A DNA stretch of 64,000 bases, from NCBI RefSeq assembly GCF_002797715.1, contig NZ_PGFF01000001.1, positions 1,263,304 through 1,327,303 of the forward strand. The letters are read 5' to 3'. Numbering within the stretch: position 1 is the stretch's first letter; each line of letters begins with the position of its first letter. Origin of the DNA: Diaminobutyricimonas aerilata. Its GTDB lineage: Bacteria; Actinomycetota; Actinomycetes; Actinomycetales; Microbacteriaceae. The notes under the pieces are model-generated. The model was not told where the DNA came from, made no database searches, and worked only from the letters and a program-made list of their open reading frames with translations. Positions 54,790 through 63,891 of the stretch are shown piece after piece. The position numbers were made by a program, and so were the translations under genes.

Positions 54790-55586
54790 ACGCCGTATCG
54801 GTGCGATCCGTGACGAAGACATTCGCGACGCGCGGGGGAGCGGTCACGGCGCTCGCCAACATCGACCTCGAGATCGCGGCGGGCGAGTTCGTGTCGCTCA
54901 TCGGACCCAGCGGGTGCGGCAAGTCGACGCTCCTGCGGCTCATCGCGGACCTCGACGAGCCGAGCTCCGGCGAACTCGCCGTGTTCGGCAAGACCGCACG
55001 CCAGGCCCGCCTCGACCAGGACTACGGCATCGCCTTCCAGCAGGCGGGGCTGCTGCCCTGGCGCACCGTGCGCGCGAACATCGAACTGCCGCTCGAATTG
55101 CACGGCATGGGCCGCGCCGCCCGCCGGGCGCGCGCCGACGAACTCATCGACCTGGTGGGTCTCGGCGACTTCGCCGACCGTCACCCCGATCAGCTCTCCG
55201 GCGGGATGCAGCAACGCGTCGCGATCGCCCGCTCGCTCGCCGAGAGCCCGCGGCTGCTGCTCATGGACGAGCCGTTCGGGGCACTCGACGAGATGACGCG
55301 CGAGCGGATGCAGGCGGAGCTCGTGCGGCTCGCCGGCGAGACGGGCGCCGCCGTCGTGTTCGTCACGCACTCGATTCCCGAGGCGGTCTTCCTCTCCGAC
55401 CGCGTCGTCGTCATGTCGCCGCGGCCCGGCCGCATCCGCGAGATCGTGGAGGTGCGCCTGGGCGGTGCCGAGCGCCGCACCGACGCGCTGCGGGAGGACG
55501 CGGCGTTCTTCGACCGGGTGAGCGCCGTGCGGGAGGCCCTGCACGGGGCGCCCGTCGCGGGCGTCCGGGGCGTGGAGACCCGCTGA
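54786..55586 (+). CDS. ABC transporter ATPase (SsuB/ThiZ type)
   Basis: 266 residues from a GTG overlapping the permease stop. Walker A GPSGCGKST, Q-loop AFQQAGLLPW, signature LSGGMQQRVAIARSL, Walker B LLLMDEPFGALD and the switch His in FVTHSI are intact. It powers the importer made with the two permeases and the lipoprotein. Its stop overlaps the next ATG (TGATG). Confidence 0.95.
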   Translation: MNAVSVRSVTKTFATRGGAVTALANIDLEIAAGEFVSLIGPSGCGKSTLLRLIADLDEPSSGELAVFGKTARQARLDQDYGIAFQQAGLLPWRTVRANIELPLELHGMGRAARRARADELIDLVGLGDFADRHPDQLSGGMQQRVAIARSLAESPRLLLMDEPFGALDEMTRERMQAELVRLAGETGAAVVFVTHSIPEAVFLSDRVVVMSPRPGRIREIVEVRLGGAERRTDALREDAAFFDRVSAVREALHGAPVAGVRGVETR

Positions 55587-56344
55587 TGACGCGCGTGCGC
55601 ACGATCGTGGCGCCCGTGCTGTTCGGCGTCGCCGCGCTCGCCGCGTGGCAGCTCGCCGTCGTCGCGCTCGGCATCCGCCCGTTCGTGCTGCCGAGTCCGT
55701 TCGCGATCGGGGAGCAGTTCGCCCGCAATGCGGGGGTGGTGACGGATGCGGCCGGCGTGACGGCGGGCAACGCCCTCGTCGGGCTCGTGCTCGGTGTCGC
55801 GGTCGCCGTCGTGTTCGCGATGCTCTCCGCCACGCTGCGGGTGGTCGACCAGGTGAGCGCCCCACTCGTGGTCGCCGCCTCGGTCGTGCCGATCGTCGCG
55901 CTCGCGCCCGTGCTGTACACGATGTTCGGGGCGAGCGTCGAGACGGCGCGGCAGCTCGTCGCCGCCCTCGCGGTGTTCATCCCCGTGTACGTCAACTCGC
56001 TGCGGGGGCTGCGCACGGTGCGACCCATCCACCGCGACCTCATGCGCGCCTACGCGGCGAGCGGATGGCAGGCGACCCGCACCGTCACCCTCCCGGGCGC
56101 GCTGCCGTTCTTCTTCACCGGCGTGCGCATCGCGTCGTCGCTCGCCGTCATCTCCGCCCTCATCGCCGAGTACTTCGGCGGCCCGGTCGGCGGACTCGGC
56201 AAGTCGATCACCTCCGCGGTCGCGTCGAGCAACTACCCCCTCGCCTGGGCCTTCGTGCTCGGCGCGATCCTCACCGGTCTCGTGTTCTACTGCGTGACCC
56301 TCGCCCTCGAGACGGTCGCGACGCGGCACCGCACCTCGGGGTGA
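55586..56344 (+). CDS. ABC transporter permease, second subunit
   Basis: 252 residues from the ATG that overlaps the ATPase stop. Six hydrophobic segments, with LPSPFAIGEQF near the N-terminus and the coupling loop AYAASGWQATRTVTLPGALP. It is related to the first permease but clearly diverged, so the two probably form the channel together. Confidence 0.93.
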   Translation: MTRVRTIVAPVLFGVAALAAWQLAVVALGIRPFVLPSPFAIGEQFARNAGVVTDAAGVTAGNALVGLVLGVAVAVVFAMLSATLRVVDQVSAPLVVAASVVPIVALAPVLYTMFGASVETARQLVAALAVFIPVYVNSLRGLRTVRPIHRDLMRAYAASGWQATRTVTLPGALPFFFTGVRIASSLAVISALIAEYFGGPVGGLGKSITSAVASSNYPLAWAFVLGAILTGLVFYCVTLALETVATRHRTSG

Positions 56345-56403
56345 CTCGTGCGCCCCATCCGGGCGACGGCACCACCCAGAGCACCACGAAGGAGGACAGC
56401 ACC

Positions 56404-57567
56404 ATGCACCACAGCACACGCACCCGGATCGCCACCGGCGCGCTCGCCCTCACCGGCGCCCTCGTACTCTCGGCCTGCAGCGGCAACGTCGGCGCGGGAG
56501 GAGGCGGGGACGACTCCGGCGGGGACTCCGACCTCACCCCGGTCTCGCTTCAACTGCAGTGGGTCGCGCAGGCGCAGTTCGCCGGCTACTACGCCGCCGC
56601 CGAACAGGGCTTCTATGAAGACGAGGGCCTCGACGTGACGATCCTCGAGGCCGGCACCGACACCGTGCCGATCGATTCGCTCGCCGCAGGCGACGTGGAT
56701 TACGCGATCTCCTGGGTGCCGAAGGTGCTCGGATCGATCGAGGGCGGGGCCGAGGTCACCGACGTCGCGCAGATCTTCGAACGCAGCGCCACGACGCAGA
56801 TCTCCTTCAAGGACAAGAACATCACCTCGCCGGCGGATCTCGCGGGCAAGAAGGTGGGTAGCTGGGGCTTCGGCAACGAGTGGGAGCTCTTCGCCGGCAT
56901 GCAGCAGGCCGGCGTCGACACGGCCGGCGGCATCGAGCTGGTGCAGCAGGCGTTCGATATGAACGGCTTCCTCGCCGGTGACATCGACGCGGCGCAGGCC
57001 ATGACCTACAACGAGTACGCGCAGGTGCTCGAGACGGTCAACCCCGCCACGGGGGAGCTGTACCAGCCCGAGGACCTGAACGTCATCGACTGGAACGAGC
57101 AGGGCACGGCGATGCTGCAGGACGCGATCTGGGCCGACGCGGCACGGCTCGCCGACGACGAGGCGTACGCCGCGACGACCGTCAAGTTCATCAAGGCGTC
57201 GATCAAGGGCTGGCTGTTCGCCCGCGACAACCCGGAGGACGCGGCGCAGATCGTCGCCGACGCCGGCTCGACCCTGCCCGCGGGGCACCAGCTGTGGATG
57301 ACCAACGAGGTCAACAAACTCATCTGGCCCTCCACGAGCGGCGGGATCGGCATGATCGACGAGGCCGCGTGGGAGCAGACCGTGTCGATCGCGCTCGAGA
57401 CGAAGAACGAGACCGGGGCGACGATCATCACGCAGGAGCCGCCGGCGAACGCCCACACCAACGAGTACGTCGAGCAGGCGCTCGCCGAACTCGAGGAGGA
57501 GGGGGAGGATGTGACGGGAGACGGCTTCGAGCCGCTCACCGTGACGCTCAAGGAGGGCGGCGAGTAG
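56404..57567 (+). CDS. ABC transporter substrate-binding lipoprotein (NMT1/ThiY type)
   Basis: 387 residues from the ATG at 56404 with GGAGGA in front. The signal ends in the lipobox LSAC, then a Gly/Asp-rich linker. The mature part opens VSLQLQWVAQAQFAGYYAA and EQGFYEDEGLDVTILEAG, the pattern of NMT1/ThiY proteins that bind pyrimidine-like ligands. With the neighbouring catabolic enzymes, uracil, thymine, dihydropyrimidine or hydantoin is a reasonable ligand. This is inference. Confidence 0.92.
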   Translation: MHHSTRTRIATGALALTGALVLSACSGNVGAGGGGDDSGGDSDLTPVSLQLQWVAQAQFAGYYAAAEQGFYEDEGLDVTILEAGTDTVPIDSLAAGDVDYAISWVPKVLGSIEGGAEVTDVAQIFERSATTQISFKDKNITSPADLAGKKVGSWGFGNEWELFAGMQQAGVDTAGGIELVQQAFDMNGFLAGDIDAAQAMTYNEYAQVLETVNPATGELYQPEDLNVIDWNEQGTAMLQDAIWADAARLADDEAYAATTVKFIKASIKGWLFARDNPEDAAQIVADAGSTLPAGHQLWMTNEVNKLIWPSTSGGIGMIDEAAWEQTVSIALETKNETGATIITQEPPANAHTNEYVEQALAELEEEGEDVTGDGFEPLTVTLKEGGE

Positions 57568-57576
57568 TCCGCCCCG

Positions 57577-57602
57577 GGGGCGGGGTCGTTCGACCCCGCC
57601 CC
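57577..57602 (+). terminator. Strong hairpin between the binding-protein and aminotransferase genes
   Basis: GGGGCGGGGTCG (57577-57588) and CGACCCCGCCCC (57591-57602) pair perfectly over 12 bases with a tiny loop. No T tract follows, so it may be a partial terminator or an mRNA stabiliser that raises the level of the binding protein over the downstream gene. Confidence 0.6.
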
Positions 57603-57631
57603 ATCCACCGCAGCACCAGAATCGGAGCACC

Positions 57632-58960
57632 ATGACCGACCTCGATCCCGCCGACGGAGTGCGGGCCCTCGAACTCGACCGCGCGCACGTCTTCCACTCC
57701 TGGTCGGCCCAGGGCTCGCTCACCCCCTTCGTCATCGCCGGCGCCCAGGGCACCGAGGTGTGGGACTTCGACGGCACTCGGTATCTCGACTTCTCGAGCC
57801 AGCTCGTGAACACGAACATCGGCCATGGGCATCCCGCCGTCGTCGAGGCGATCCAGCGCCAGGCCGCCGTGCTCCCCACCGTCGCCCCGGCGCACGCGAA
57901 CCTGACCCGGGGTGAGGCGGCCGCCCGCATCCTCGCCCTCGCCGGCAGCGACTTCGGGAAGGTGTTCTTCACCAACGGGGGAGCGGACGCCAACGAGAAC
58001 GCCATCCGCCTCGCCCGCCTGACCACCGGACGCGACAAGGTGCTCTCCACCTACCGCAGCTACCACGGCAACACGGGGGCCGCGATCGTCTCGACCGGCG
58101 ACTGGCGTCGCGTGCCGAACGAATACGCGCGCGGCCACGTGCACTTCTTCGGCCCGTTCGCATACCGCAGTGAGTTCTGGTCAGACTCGCCGGAGCAGGA
58201 GTCCGAGCGCGCCCTGCACCACCTCGAACGCGTCGTGCAGGCCGAAGGGCCCGCCTCCATCGCGGCCATCCTGCTCGAGACGGTGCCCGGCACCGCCGGC
58301 GTGCTCGTGCCGCCGCCGGGCTACCTCGCCGGGGTGCGTGCCATCGCCGACCGCTACGGCATCCTGCTCGTGCTCGACGAGGTCATGGCCGGATTCGGCC
58401 GCACCGGCGACTGGTTCGCCTGGAAGAACCGCGACCTCAATCCGGAGGGGATCGTGCCCGACCTGTTCACCTTCGCCAAGGGCGTGAACTCCGGGTACGT
58501 GCCCGCCGGCGGCGTGGTCATCTCCGAGTCGATCGCCCACGAGTTCGACGAGCGCGTCTTCCCGGGCGGACTCACCTATTCCGGTCATCCCCTCGCGATG
58601 GCGTCGATCGTCGCGACGATCGACGCGATGCGCGACGAGGGGATCATCGAGAACGCCGCGCGGATCGGTCGCGACCTGCTCGCTCCGGGTCTCGCCCGGC
58701 TCGCCGAGCGCCACCCGATCATCGGTGACGTACGCGGGCTCGGCGTGTTCTGGGCGCTCGACCTCGTCACCGACCGCGAGTCGCGAGAGCCCGTGTCACC
58801 CTCCGTGGTGGGGGCGCTCAAGGCGGGCCTGCTCGAGCGGGGACTGCTGCCGTTCACCGCCGACAACCGGCTGCACGTCGTGCCGCCGTGCACCGTGTCC
58901 GACGCCGAGGTGGAGCGCGCGCTCGAGATCTACGACGAGGCCTTCTCGGCGCTGTCCTGA
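57632..58960 (+). CDS. Class III PLP aminotransferase, probable beta-alanine transaminase
   Basis: 442 residues. The family pattern is clear: YLDFSSQLVNTNIGHGHPAV, FFTNGGADANENAIRLAR, YRSYHGNTGAA, VLDEVMAGFGRTG and the PLP lysine Lys283 in FTFAKGVNSGYVP. Omega-amino-acid:pyruvate transaminases share this architecture. As the last gene of the operon it could convert beta-alanine (or 3-aminoisobutyrate from thymine) to malonate semialdehyde. The amino acceptor is unknown. Confidence 0.92.
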   Translation: MTDLDPADGVRALELDRAHVFHSWSAQGSLTPFVIAGAQGTEVWDFDGTRYLDFSSQLVNTNIGHGHPAVVEAIQRQAAVLPTVAPAHANLTRGEAAARILALAGSDFGKVFFTNGGADANENAIRLARLTTGRDKVLSTYRSYHGNTGAAIVSTGDWRRVPNEYARGHVHFFGPFAYRSEFWSDSPEQESERALHHLERVVQAEGPASIAAILLETVPGTAGVLVPPPGYLAGVRAIADRYGILLVLDEVMAGFGRTGDWFAWKNRDLNPEGIVPDLFTFAKGVNSGYVPAGGVVISESIAHEFDERVFPGGLTYSGHPLAMASIVATIDAMRDEGIIENAARIGRDLLAPGLARLAERHPIIGDVRGLGVFWALDLVTDRESREPVSPSVVGALKAGLLERGLLPFTADNRLHVVPPCTVSDAEVERALEIYDEAFSALS

Positions 58961-59020
58961 TCCCGGACTCGGCGTGTTGCGCTCACAGCGCACATCCGCG
59001 ACACGCGGGCGACCGCGGCG

Positions 59021-59026
59021 TAGACT
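59021..59026 (+). promoter_or_regulatory. Promoter -10 for yceD, probably leaderless
   Basis: TAGACT ends 8 bases before the GTG at 59035; GCGACA at 58998-59003 is a possible -35 box with a 17-base spacer. Confidence 0.55.
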
Positions 59027-59034
59027 CTCCCCTC

Positions 59035-59592
59035 GTGCCTGCCCCCAAGTCCCCGTATTCCGTCAACGTGCGCGACCTCACGCGTCGCCCCGGCGACCAC
59101 CGCGACTCGACGCTCGACTTCGCCGTTCCCGAACGGCTCGGCGAATCCGTCGTCTACGTCGACGCCGGCGCGCAGCTGCACATCGACCTGCGTCTGGAGA
59201 GCCTGCACGAGGGTGTTCTCGCCTCCGGAGACGTCGAGACGACGGCCTCCGGACAGTGCGTGCGCTGCCTCGACGACCTCACTCTGCCTGTCGAAGTCGA
59301 GTTCCAGGAGCTTTTCGCGTATTCTGTCGACGAAGCTTTCGACTACACGGTTCAAGACGACCACGTGGATCTTGAACCCGTAGTCCGGGATGCGGTGGTG
59401 CTGTCGCTGCCGTTCCAGCCGGTCTGTCGCCCGGACTGCCCGGGCCTCGACCCCGAAACGGGCGAGCGCCTGGCGGATCATCCGGAGTGGAAACCCCGCG
59501 AGGTCATCGACCCGCGCTGGGCCGCGCTCGAGAGCTTGCGCACCGCACCAGACGATGAAGGAACCGCGGGTTCCTCGAGAGAGAAGAGATAG
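59035..59592 (+). CDS. yceD: YceD / DUF177 family protein
   Basis: 185 residues from the GTG at 59035. DUF177 proteins are linked to 23S rRNA processing and are almost always encoded directly before rpmF, as here (2-base gap). Two cysteine pairs, [18 protein letters not shown] and [15 protein letters not shown], are typical of the family. It opens the conserved yceD-rpmF-rnc-mutM operon. Confidence 0.93.
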   Translation: MPAPKSPYSVNVRDLTRRPGDHRDSTLDFAVPERLGESVVYVDAGAQLHIDLRLESLHEGVLASGDVETTASGQCVRCLDDLTLPVEVEFQELFAYSVDEAFDYTVQDDHVDLEPVVRDAVVLSLPFQPVCRPDCPGLDPETGERLADHPEWKPREVIDPRWAALESLRTAPDDEGTAGSSREKR

Positions 59593-59594
59593 CC

Positions 59595-59798
59595 ATGGCC
59601 GTTCCCAAGCGGAAGCAGTCGCGCGCGAACACCCACGCCCGTCGCTCGCAGTGGAAGGCGTCGCTCCCGACGCTCGTCAAGACCGTCGAGAACGGCAAGG
59701 TCACCTACAGCCTTCCGCACCGCGCGAAGGTCGTCGAGGACTCGGCCGGCACGCCCCTGTACCTGGAGTACAAGGGCCGCAAGGTCGCGGACGTCTGA
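59595..59798 (+). CDS. rpmF: 50S ribosomal protein L32
   Basis: 67 residues, full length for the family, starting [19 protein letters not shown] with the conserved basic N-terminus. It lacks the zinc-binding CxxC motif of the other L32 form, so it is the cysteine-free version. It is located right after yceD. Confidence 0.97.
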   Translation: MAVPKRKQSRANTHARRSQWKASLPTLVKTVENGKVTYSLPHRAKVVEDSAGTPLYLEYKGRKVADV

Positions 59799-59805
59799 TC
59801 CATTC

Positions 59806-60492
59806 GTGGCAGAGCCCGACGGCCTGCCCGCGCAGCTCGGGGTCGACATCGACCCCGAGCTGCTCACTCTTGCGCTGACGCACCGCTCGTACGCGTACGA
59901 GAACGGGGGCATCGCGCACAACGAGCGCCTCGAGTTCCTCGGCGACTCGATCCTGGGGCAGGCGGTCACCGTCATGCTGTTCCGCAGCTACCCCGACCTC
60001 GACGAGGGGGAGCTCGCCAAGCGCCGAGCGGCGCTCGTGAGCTCGGTCGCGCTCGCGGAGGTGGCCCGCACCATCGGACTCGGGCGCCACTTGCGCCTCG
60101 GTCGCGGTGAGGAGCTCACCGGAGGCCGTGACAAGTCGTCGATCCTCGCCGACACCGTCGAGGCGATCATCGGCGCCGTGTATCTCGACGCCGGGGCGGA
60201 TATCGCCACCGACCTCGTGCTGCGGCTCATCGCCCCACTGCTCGAGGACTCGTCGCGCTTCGGCGCCGCCATGGACCCGAAGACGAGCCTGCAGGAACTC
60301 GCCGCCCGCCGTGGCCGGGGGCTGCCGAGCTACCGCGTGACCGACAGCGGCCCCGACCACTCCAAGCGGTTCCACGCGACGGTGCTCATCGGCGGCGAGG
60401 ACATCGCCGCGGGGGAGGGCACGAGCAAGAAGCAGGCCGAGATGGCCGCCGCGCTCGAGGCCTGGACGATCCTGCAGTCGCGCGGCCGCTGA
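59806..60492 (+). CDS. rnc: Ribonuclease III
   Basis: 228 residues from a GTG 7 bases after rpmF. The catalytic signature [13 protein letters not shown] is at about 40, the second acidic site is in [15 protein letters not shown], and a double-stranded RNA-binding domain ([13 protein letters not shown] to [14 protein letters not shown]) ends the chain. It processes rRNA precursors and structured RNAs. Confidence 0.97.
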   Translation: MAEPDGLPAQLGVDIDPELLTLALTHRSYAYENGGIAHNERLEFLGDSILGQAVTVMLFRSYPDLDEGELAKRRAALVSSVALAEVARTIGLGRHLRLGRGEELTGGRDKSSILADTVEAIIGAVYLDAGADIATDLVLRLIAPLLEDSSRFGAAMDPKTSLQELAARRGRGLPSYRVTDSGPDHSKRFHATVLIGGEDIAAGEGTSKKQAEMAAALEAWTILQSRGR

Positions 60493-60509
60493 CGCGCCCG
60501 AGGAGCACC

Positions 60510-61406
60510 GTGCCCGAACTGCCCGAGGTCGAGGTCGTCCGCGCCGGCCTGGCTCCCGCCGTCGACGGCGCCACCGTGACCGCCGTCGAGGTGTTCGACG
60601 AGCGCTCGCTGCGCCGTCACGTCGGGCCGGCCGAGGACTTCGTGCAGCGGATGACCGGCGCCCGGTTCCGAGCGCCGGAACGGCGGGGCAAATTCCTCTG
60701 GATCCCGATCGACGCCGCCGACGGTGCACCGGCCGAGGCGCTCATGGTGCACCTCGGCATGAGCGGGCAGGTCCTCCTGCGCGACCGCACGGCCGAGGAC
60801 CGGCTGACCCGCATCCGCCTCGACCTCGAGCATCCGCGTCACGGCGCCCTGCGGCTCAACTTCGTCGACCAGCGCATCTTCGGCTCGATGGCCCTCGACG
60901 CGCTCGTGCCGACGGACGTGCCGGGGGAGCTGATCCCGACCCAGGCCGCGCACATCGCGCGTGATCCGCTCGACCCGCACTTCGATGACGGTCGGTTCCT
61001 CCGCGCGTTGCGCGCACGACGCACCGGCGTCAAGCGAGCGCTGCTCGACCAGACGCTCGTGAGCGGCATCGGCAACATCTACGCCGACGAGGCCCTCTGG
61101 GCGGCTCGCATCCACTACGACCAGCCGACGGCGACCTTGAGCCGTCCGCGCGCGGCGACGCTCCTGGCCGAGGTGCGACTCGTGCTCGGCCGCGCTCTCG
61201 CCGAGGGCGGGACGAGCTTCGACGCCCAGTACGTCAACGTCAACGGCGCCTCCGGCTACTTCTCCCACTCGCTCAACGCGTACGGACAGCACGGACGCCC
61301 GTGTCCACGCTGCGGACGCCCGATCGTGCGCGAGAGCTTCATGAACCGCGGGTCCCACTTCTGCGCCTACTGCCAGCGCGTACGCCGGGCGCGCGTGGAC
61401 GGGTGA
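60510..61406 (+). CDS. mutM: Formamidopyrimidine-DNA glycosylase
   Basis: 298 residues from a GTG with GAGGAGC in front. It removes 8-oxoguanine. The N-terminus [15 protein letters not shown] carries the catalytic Pro2 and Glu3; the H2TH helix includes [19 protein letters not shown]; and the zinc finger is [11 protein letters not shown] and CAYCQ. In many Actinobacteria the chromosome-segregation gene smc follows; here a GH43 gene does. Confidence 0.97.
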   Translation: MPELPEVEVVRAGLAPAVDGATVTAVEVFDERSLRRHVGPAEDFVQRMTGARFRAPERRGKFLWIPIDAADGAPAEALMVHLGMSGQVLLRDRTAEDRLTRIRLDLEHPRHGALRLNFVDQRIFGSMALDALVPTDVPGELIPTQAAHIARDPLDPHFDDGRFLRALRARRTGVKRALLDQTLVSGIGNIYADEALWAARIHYDQPTATLSRPRAATLLAEVRLVLGRALAEGGTSFDAQYVNVNGASGYFSHSLNAYGQHGRPCPRCGRPIVRESFMNRGSHFCAYCQRVRRARVDG

Positions 61407-61415
61407 ATCCCGCTC

Positions 61416-61444
61416 TTTACACGGTAGGACGGTGCGTCTAGGGT
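61416..61444 (+). promoter_or_regulatory. Promoter for the GH43 gene
   Basis: TTTACA and TAGGGT with a 17-base spacer. Transcription would start near 61451, giving a leader of about 57 bases that contains the inverted repeat at 61463-61485. Confidence 0.6.
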
Positions 61445-61462
61445 CGCCTCATCCCATCGACG

Positions 61463-61485
61463 CTGACGTCCGCCCCCGACGTCAG
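61463..61485. promoter_or_regulatory. Candidate operator in the GH43 leader
   Basis: CTGACGTC and GACGTCAG form a perfect 8-bp inverted repeat with a 7-base spacer, about 12 bases after the expected transcription start. A repressor bound here would block the gene, as sugar-responsive repressors often do. Confidence 0.45.
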
Positions 61486-61507
61486 ACGAGACGAAGGAGC
61501 GACGACG

Positions 61508-63829
61508 ATGTCACGACGGTTTCCCCGCCTGTCCGGAGCGCTGATCGGCGCCCTCGCCCTCGCCGCGGGGCTGGTCACCGCCCCGAGTGCGCCCGCCGCT
61601 GCGGCGCCCACTGCGGCCGCCGCGACAGCCGCCCCGACGTTCACCAATCCGGTCACGGACTCGTTCTCCGACAGCTACGCGGATCCGGCCGTCATCCGCG
61701 GCCACGACGGCTGGTTCTACCTCTACGCCACGAGCGACCCGCTCGTCGAAGGCGGCCCGTTCGGCATCATGCACATCGCGCGCTCGCTCGACCTCGTCGA
61801 GTGGGAGTACCTCGGCACGGTCTTTGACGAGACGCAGACGCCCGCCTGGGCGGCGGAGGGCGCGCTGTTCTGGGCCCCGGACGTGCGGCGCATCGGCGAT
61901 CGCTACGTCATGTACTTCACGGTCACCGACACGGCGGACAAGCCGGGAGGCGACCCCGCGATCGGCGTCGCGACCGCTCCGACCCCCGCCGGGCCGTGGA
62001 CCGCGACGGACGCCCCGGTCGTGGACTCGCGACCCGCACCCGGTTCGACCCCGGAGGATCCGCGCTGGCTCGGCACGATCGACCCGGCGCTGCTCGCCAC
62101 CGACGATGGTCGGCTGCTGCTCTACTTCGGCGGATTCTCCGGCGGCATCTCCGTCGTCGAGCTCGCCCCCGACGGACTCACCGCGGTGGGGGAGGAGACG
62201 CACGTCGCCGCGGCGGAACGGTACGAGGGCAGCTACGTCGTCGAGCGTGACGGCTGGTACTACCTCATGCTCTCGTCGGCCGGGTGCTGCGCGGGCCCGA
62301 CGACCGGGTACAGCGTCTTCGTCGGCCGTTCCGAGAGCCCGACCGGCCCCTTCGTCGACGCGGCCGGCGTGCCGCTCGACACATCCCGCGCCGGCGGCAC
62401 CCAGGTGCTCGTGCAGAACGGCAACCGCTGGGTCGGACCGGGCCACCACGCCGTCGTCACCGACCTCGCGGGGCAGGACTGGATGATCTACCACGCGATC
62501 GACCGGAACGAGCCGTGGCTCAACGAGCCCGGCGGCATCAACCGCCGCCCGACGCTCATCGACCGGCTGGACTGGATCGACGGCTGGCCCGTCGTCAACG
62601 CGGGAGCCGGACCGAGCGACGGACCCCAGCCCGGGCCCGTCACCGGCAGCGACCTCGGGATCCACAGCACGGATCCCGCGCACGGCAAGGCCTTCCGCGC
62701 CGTGGTGGGTCGCTGGCGGGCGGCGACCGACCGCACCGCGGACGGCGGCGACATCGCCCGCCTCGACCCCGGTCGATCGAGCCGGGCGCTCGTCGTCTCG
62801 ACGACCCCGGTGCGCGGGGAGCAGCGACTCGAGCTCGACCTGCGCCTGCCGGAGGGCGACACCACCGCGTGCGTGCGCGCGACCGGCCTCGGGGGCGTGC
62901 ACGTCTGCGTCGACGGCGAGGCCCGCGAACTCGTGCTCTCGAGCTGGGGGATCGGATCGCGGGAGGTCGTGCGTGCCCCCATCCCCGAGCGCGTCGACCT
63001 CACCTCGTGGGTCGCGCTGAGCATCGAGTGGCGCCGCGGCGGCACCCTCGCGCAGCTGAGCGAATCGCGACTCGGCGATCCCGTCGCCTCCGTGCGGGCC
63101 GCCGGCCGTGACGTGCGCGGGCTCCTCAGCATCGAGGCGGCCGACGGTGCCGCCGAGATCGACAATCTCAGTGTGAACGACGCCGCCGAGCTCGTCACGG
63201 AGCGCGTCCCCGACCCGGTCGCGGGCGAATCGACCTTCGTCGAGGAGTTCGACGGCGCGCTCGACGAAGACTGGCGGCAGGAACGCTGGCGTGACGACAT
63301 CGTCGTGCGCGACGGAGCGCTGCACTGGCCGCTCGGCAACGACGACCTCGCCGCGCCGGAGGGTGCCGGACCCCTGCTGTTGCGCGACGTGCCCGCCGGA
63401 GACTGGATCGCGCAGACGCAGTTGACGCTCGATCTCGGCACCGACAGCATCCGCAACTTCCAGCAGGCCGGGCTCATCGTGCACGTCGGCGACGACGACT
63501 ACCTGCGCCTCGGGTCGGTCGCGATCGGAACGCTCCGCACCATCGAGTTCCTCAAGGAGCAGAGCGGGGAGGATCGCGTCGACCGGGGCGGCCACCTCGG
63601 CGGGCCGCCGGCGGCGACCGTGTGGTTGCGGGTGCTGCGCACGACGAGCGCCACGGGGGAGCAGCTGTATCGCTCCGCGTCGTCGCTCGACGGCGAGTCG
63701 TGGCGGTGGGGCGCGACCTGGACCCTCCCCGCCGACGCGGACCCGTCGGTCGGCCTCTACGCCGGAGGCGGCGCCGAACCGCCGATCGAAGCGCGATTCG
63801 AGGACTTCCGATTCCTGTCGGTGGGATGA
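61508..63829 (+). CDS. Secreted GH43-family glycosidase with C-terminal accessory domains
   Basis: 773 residues. The signal peptide ends near 37 (Ala-rich). Residues 40-380 are the five-bladed GH43 propeller: Asp59 (YADPAVIRG) as base, Asp192 (TIDPALL) as the pKa modulator and Glu240 (YEGSYVV) as acid, plus the GPGHHAVV segment near the metal site. The remaining 390 residues appear to be beta-sandwich modules, with VDLTSWVALSIEWRRGG, then the second half FVEEFDGALDEDWRQERW like a concanavalin-type domain. Arabinan or xylan side chains are likely targets, but family members differ. No transporter gene is adjacent. Confidence 0.92.
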   Translation: MSRRFPRLSGALIGALALAAGLVTAPSAPAAAAPTAAAATAAPTFTNPVTDSFSDSYADPAVIRGHDGWFYLYATSDPLVEGGPFGIMHIARSLDLVEWEYLGTVFDETQTPAWAAEGALFWAPDVRRIGDRYVMYFTVTDTADKPGGDPAIGVATAPTPAGPWTATDAPVVDSRPAPGSTPEDPRWLGTIDPALLATDDGRLLLYFGGFSGGISVVELAPDGLTAVGEETHVAAAERYEGSYVVERDGWYYLMLSSAGCCAGPTTGYSVFVGRSESPTGPFVDAAGVPLDTSRAGGTQVLVQNGNRWVGPGHHAVVTDLAGQDWMIYHAIDRNEPWLNEPGGINRRPTLIDRLDWIDGWPVVNAGAGPSDGPQPGPVTGSDLGIHSTDPAHGKAFRAVVGRWRAATDRTADGGDIARLDPGRSSRALVVSTTPVRGEQRLELDLRLPEGDTTACVRATGLGGVHVCVDGEARELVLSSWGIGSREVVRAPIPERVDLTSWVALSIEWRRGGTLAQLSESRLGDPVASVRAAGRDVRGLLSIEAADGAAEIDNLSVNDAAELVTERVPDPVAGESTFVEEFDGALDEDWRQERWRDDIVVRDGALHWPLGNDDLAAPEGAGPLLLRDVPAGDWIAQTQLTLDLGTDSIRNFQQAGLIVHVGDDDYLRLGSVAIGTLRTIEFLKEQSGEDRVDRGGHLGGPPAATVWLRVLRTTSATGEQLYRSASSLDGESWRWGATWTLPADADPSVGLYAGGGAEPPIEARFEDFRFLSVG

Positions 63830-63856
63830 CCCGAGAGCGAAGAATCGTCACCCGTC

Positions 63857-63885
63857 TTGTCCCCCGGACGGGGGACCCTTAGGGT
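63857..63885 (+). promoter_or_regulatory. Promoter for the last, truncated gene
   Basis: TTGTCC and TAGGGT are 17 bases apart; the -10 ends 6 bases before the GTG at 63892, so this mRNA is probably leaderless. The spacer holds the small inverted repeat CCCCCGGACGGGGG. Confidence 0.55.
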
Positions 63886-63891
63886 GGGCGG

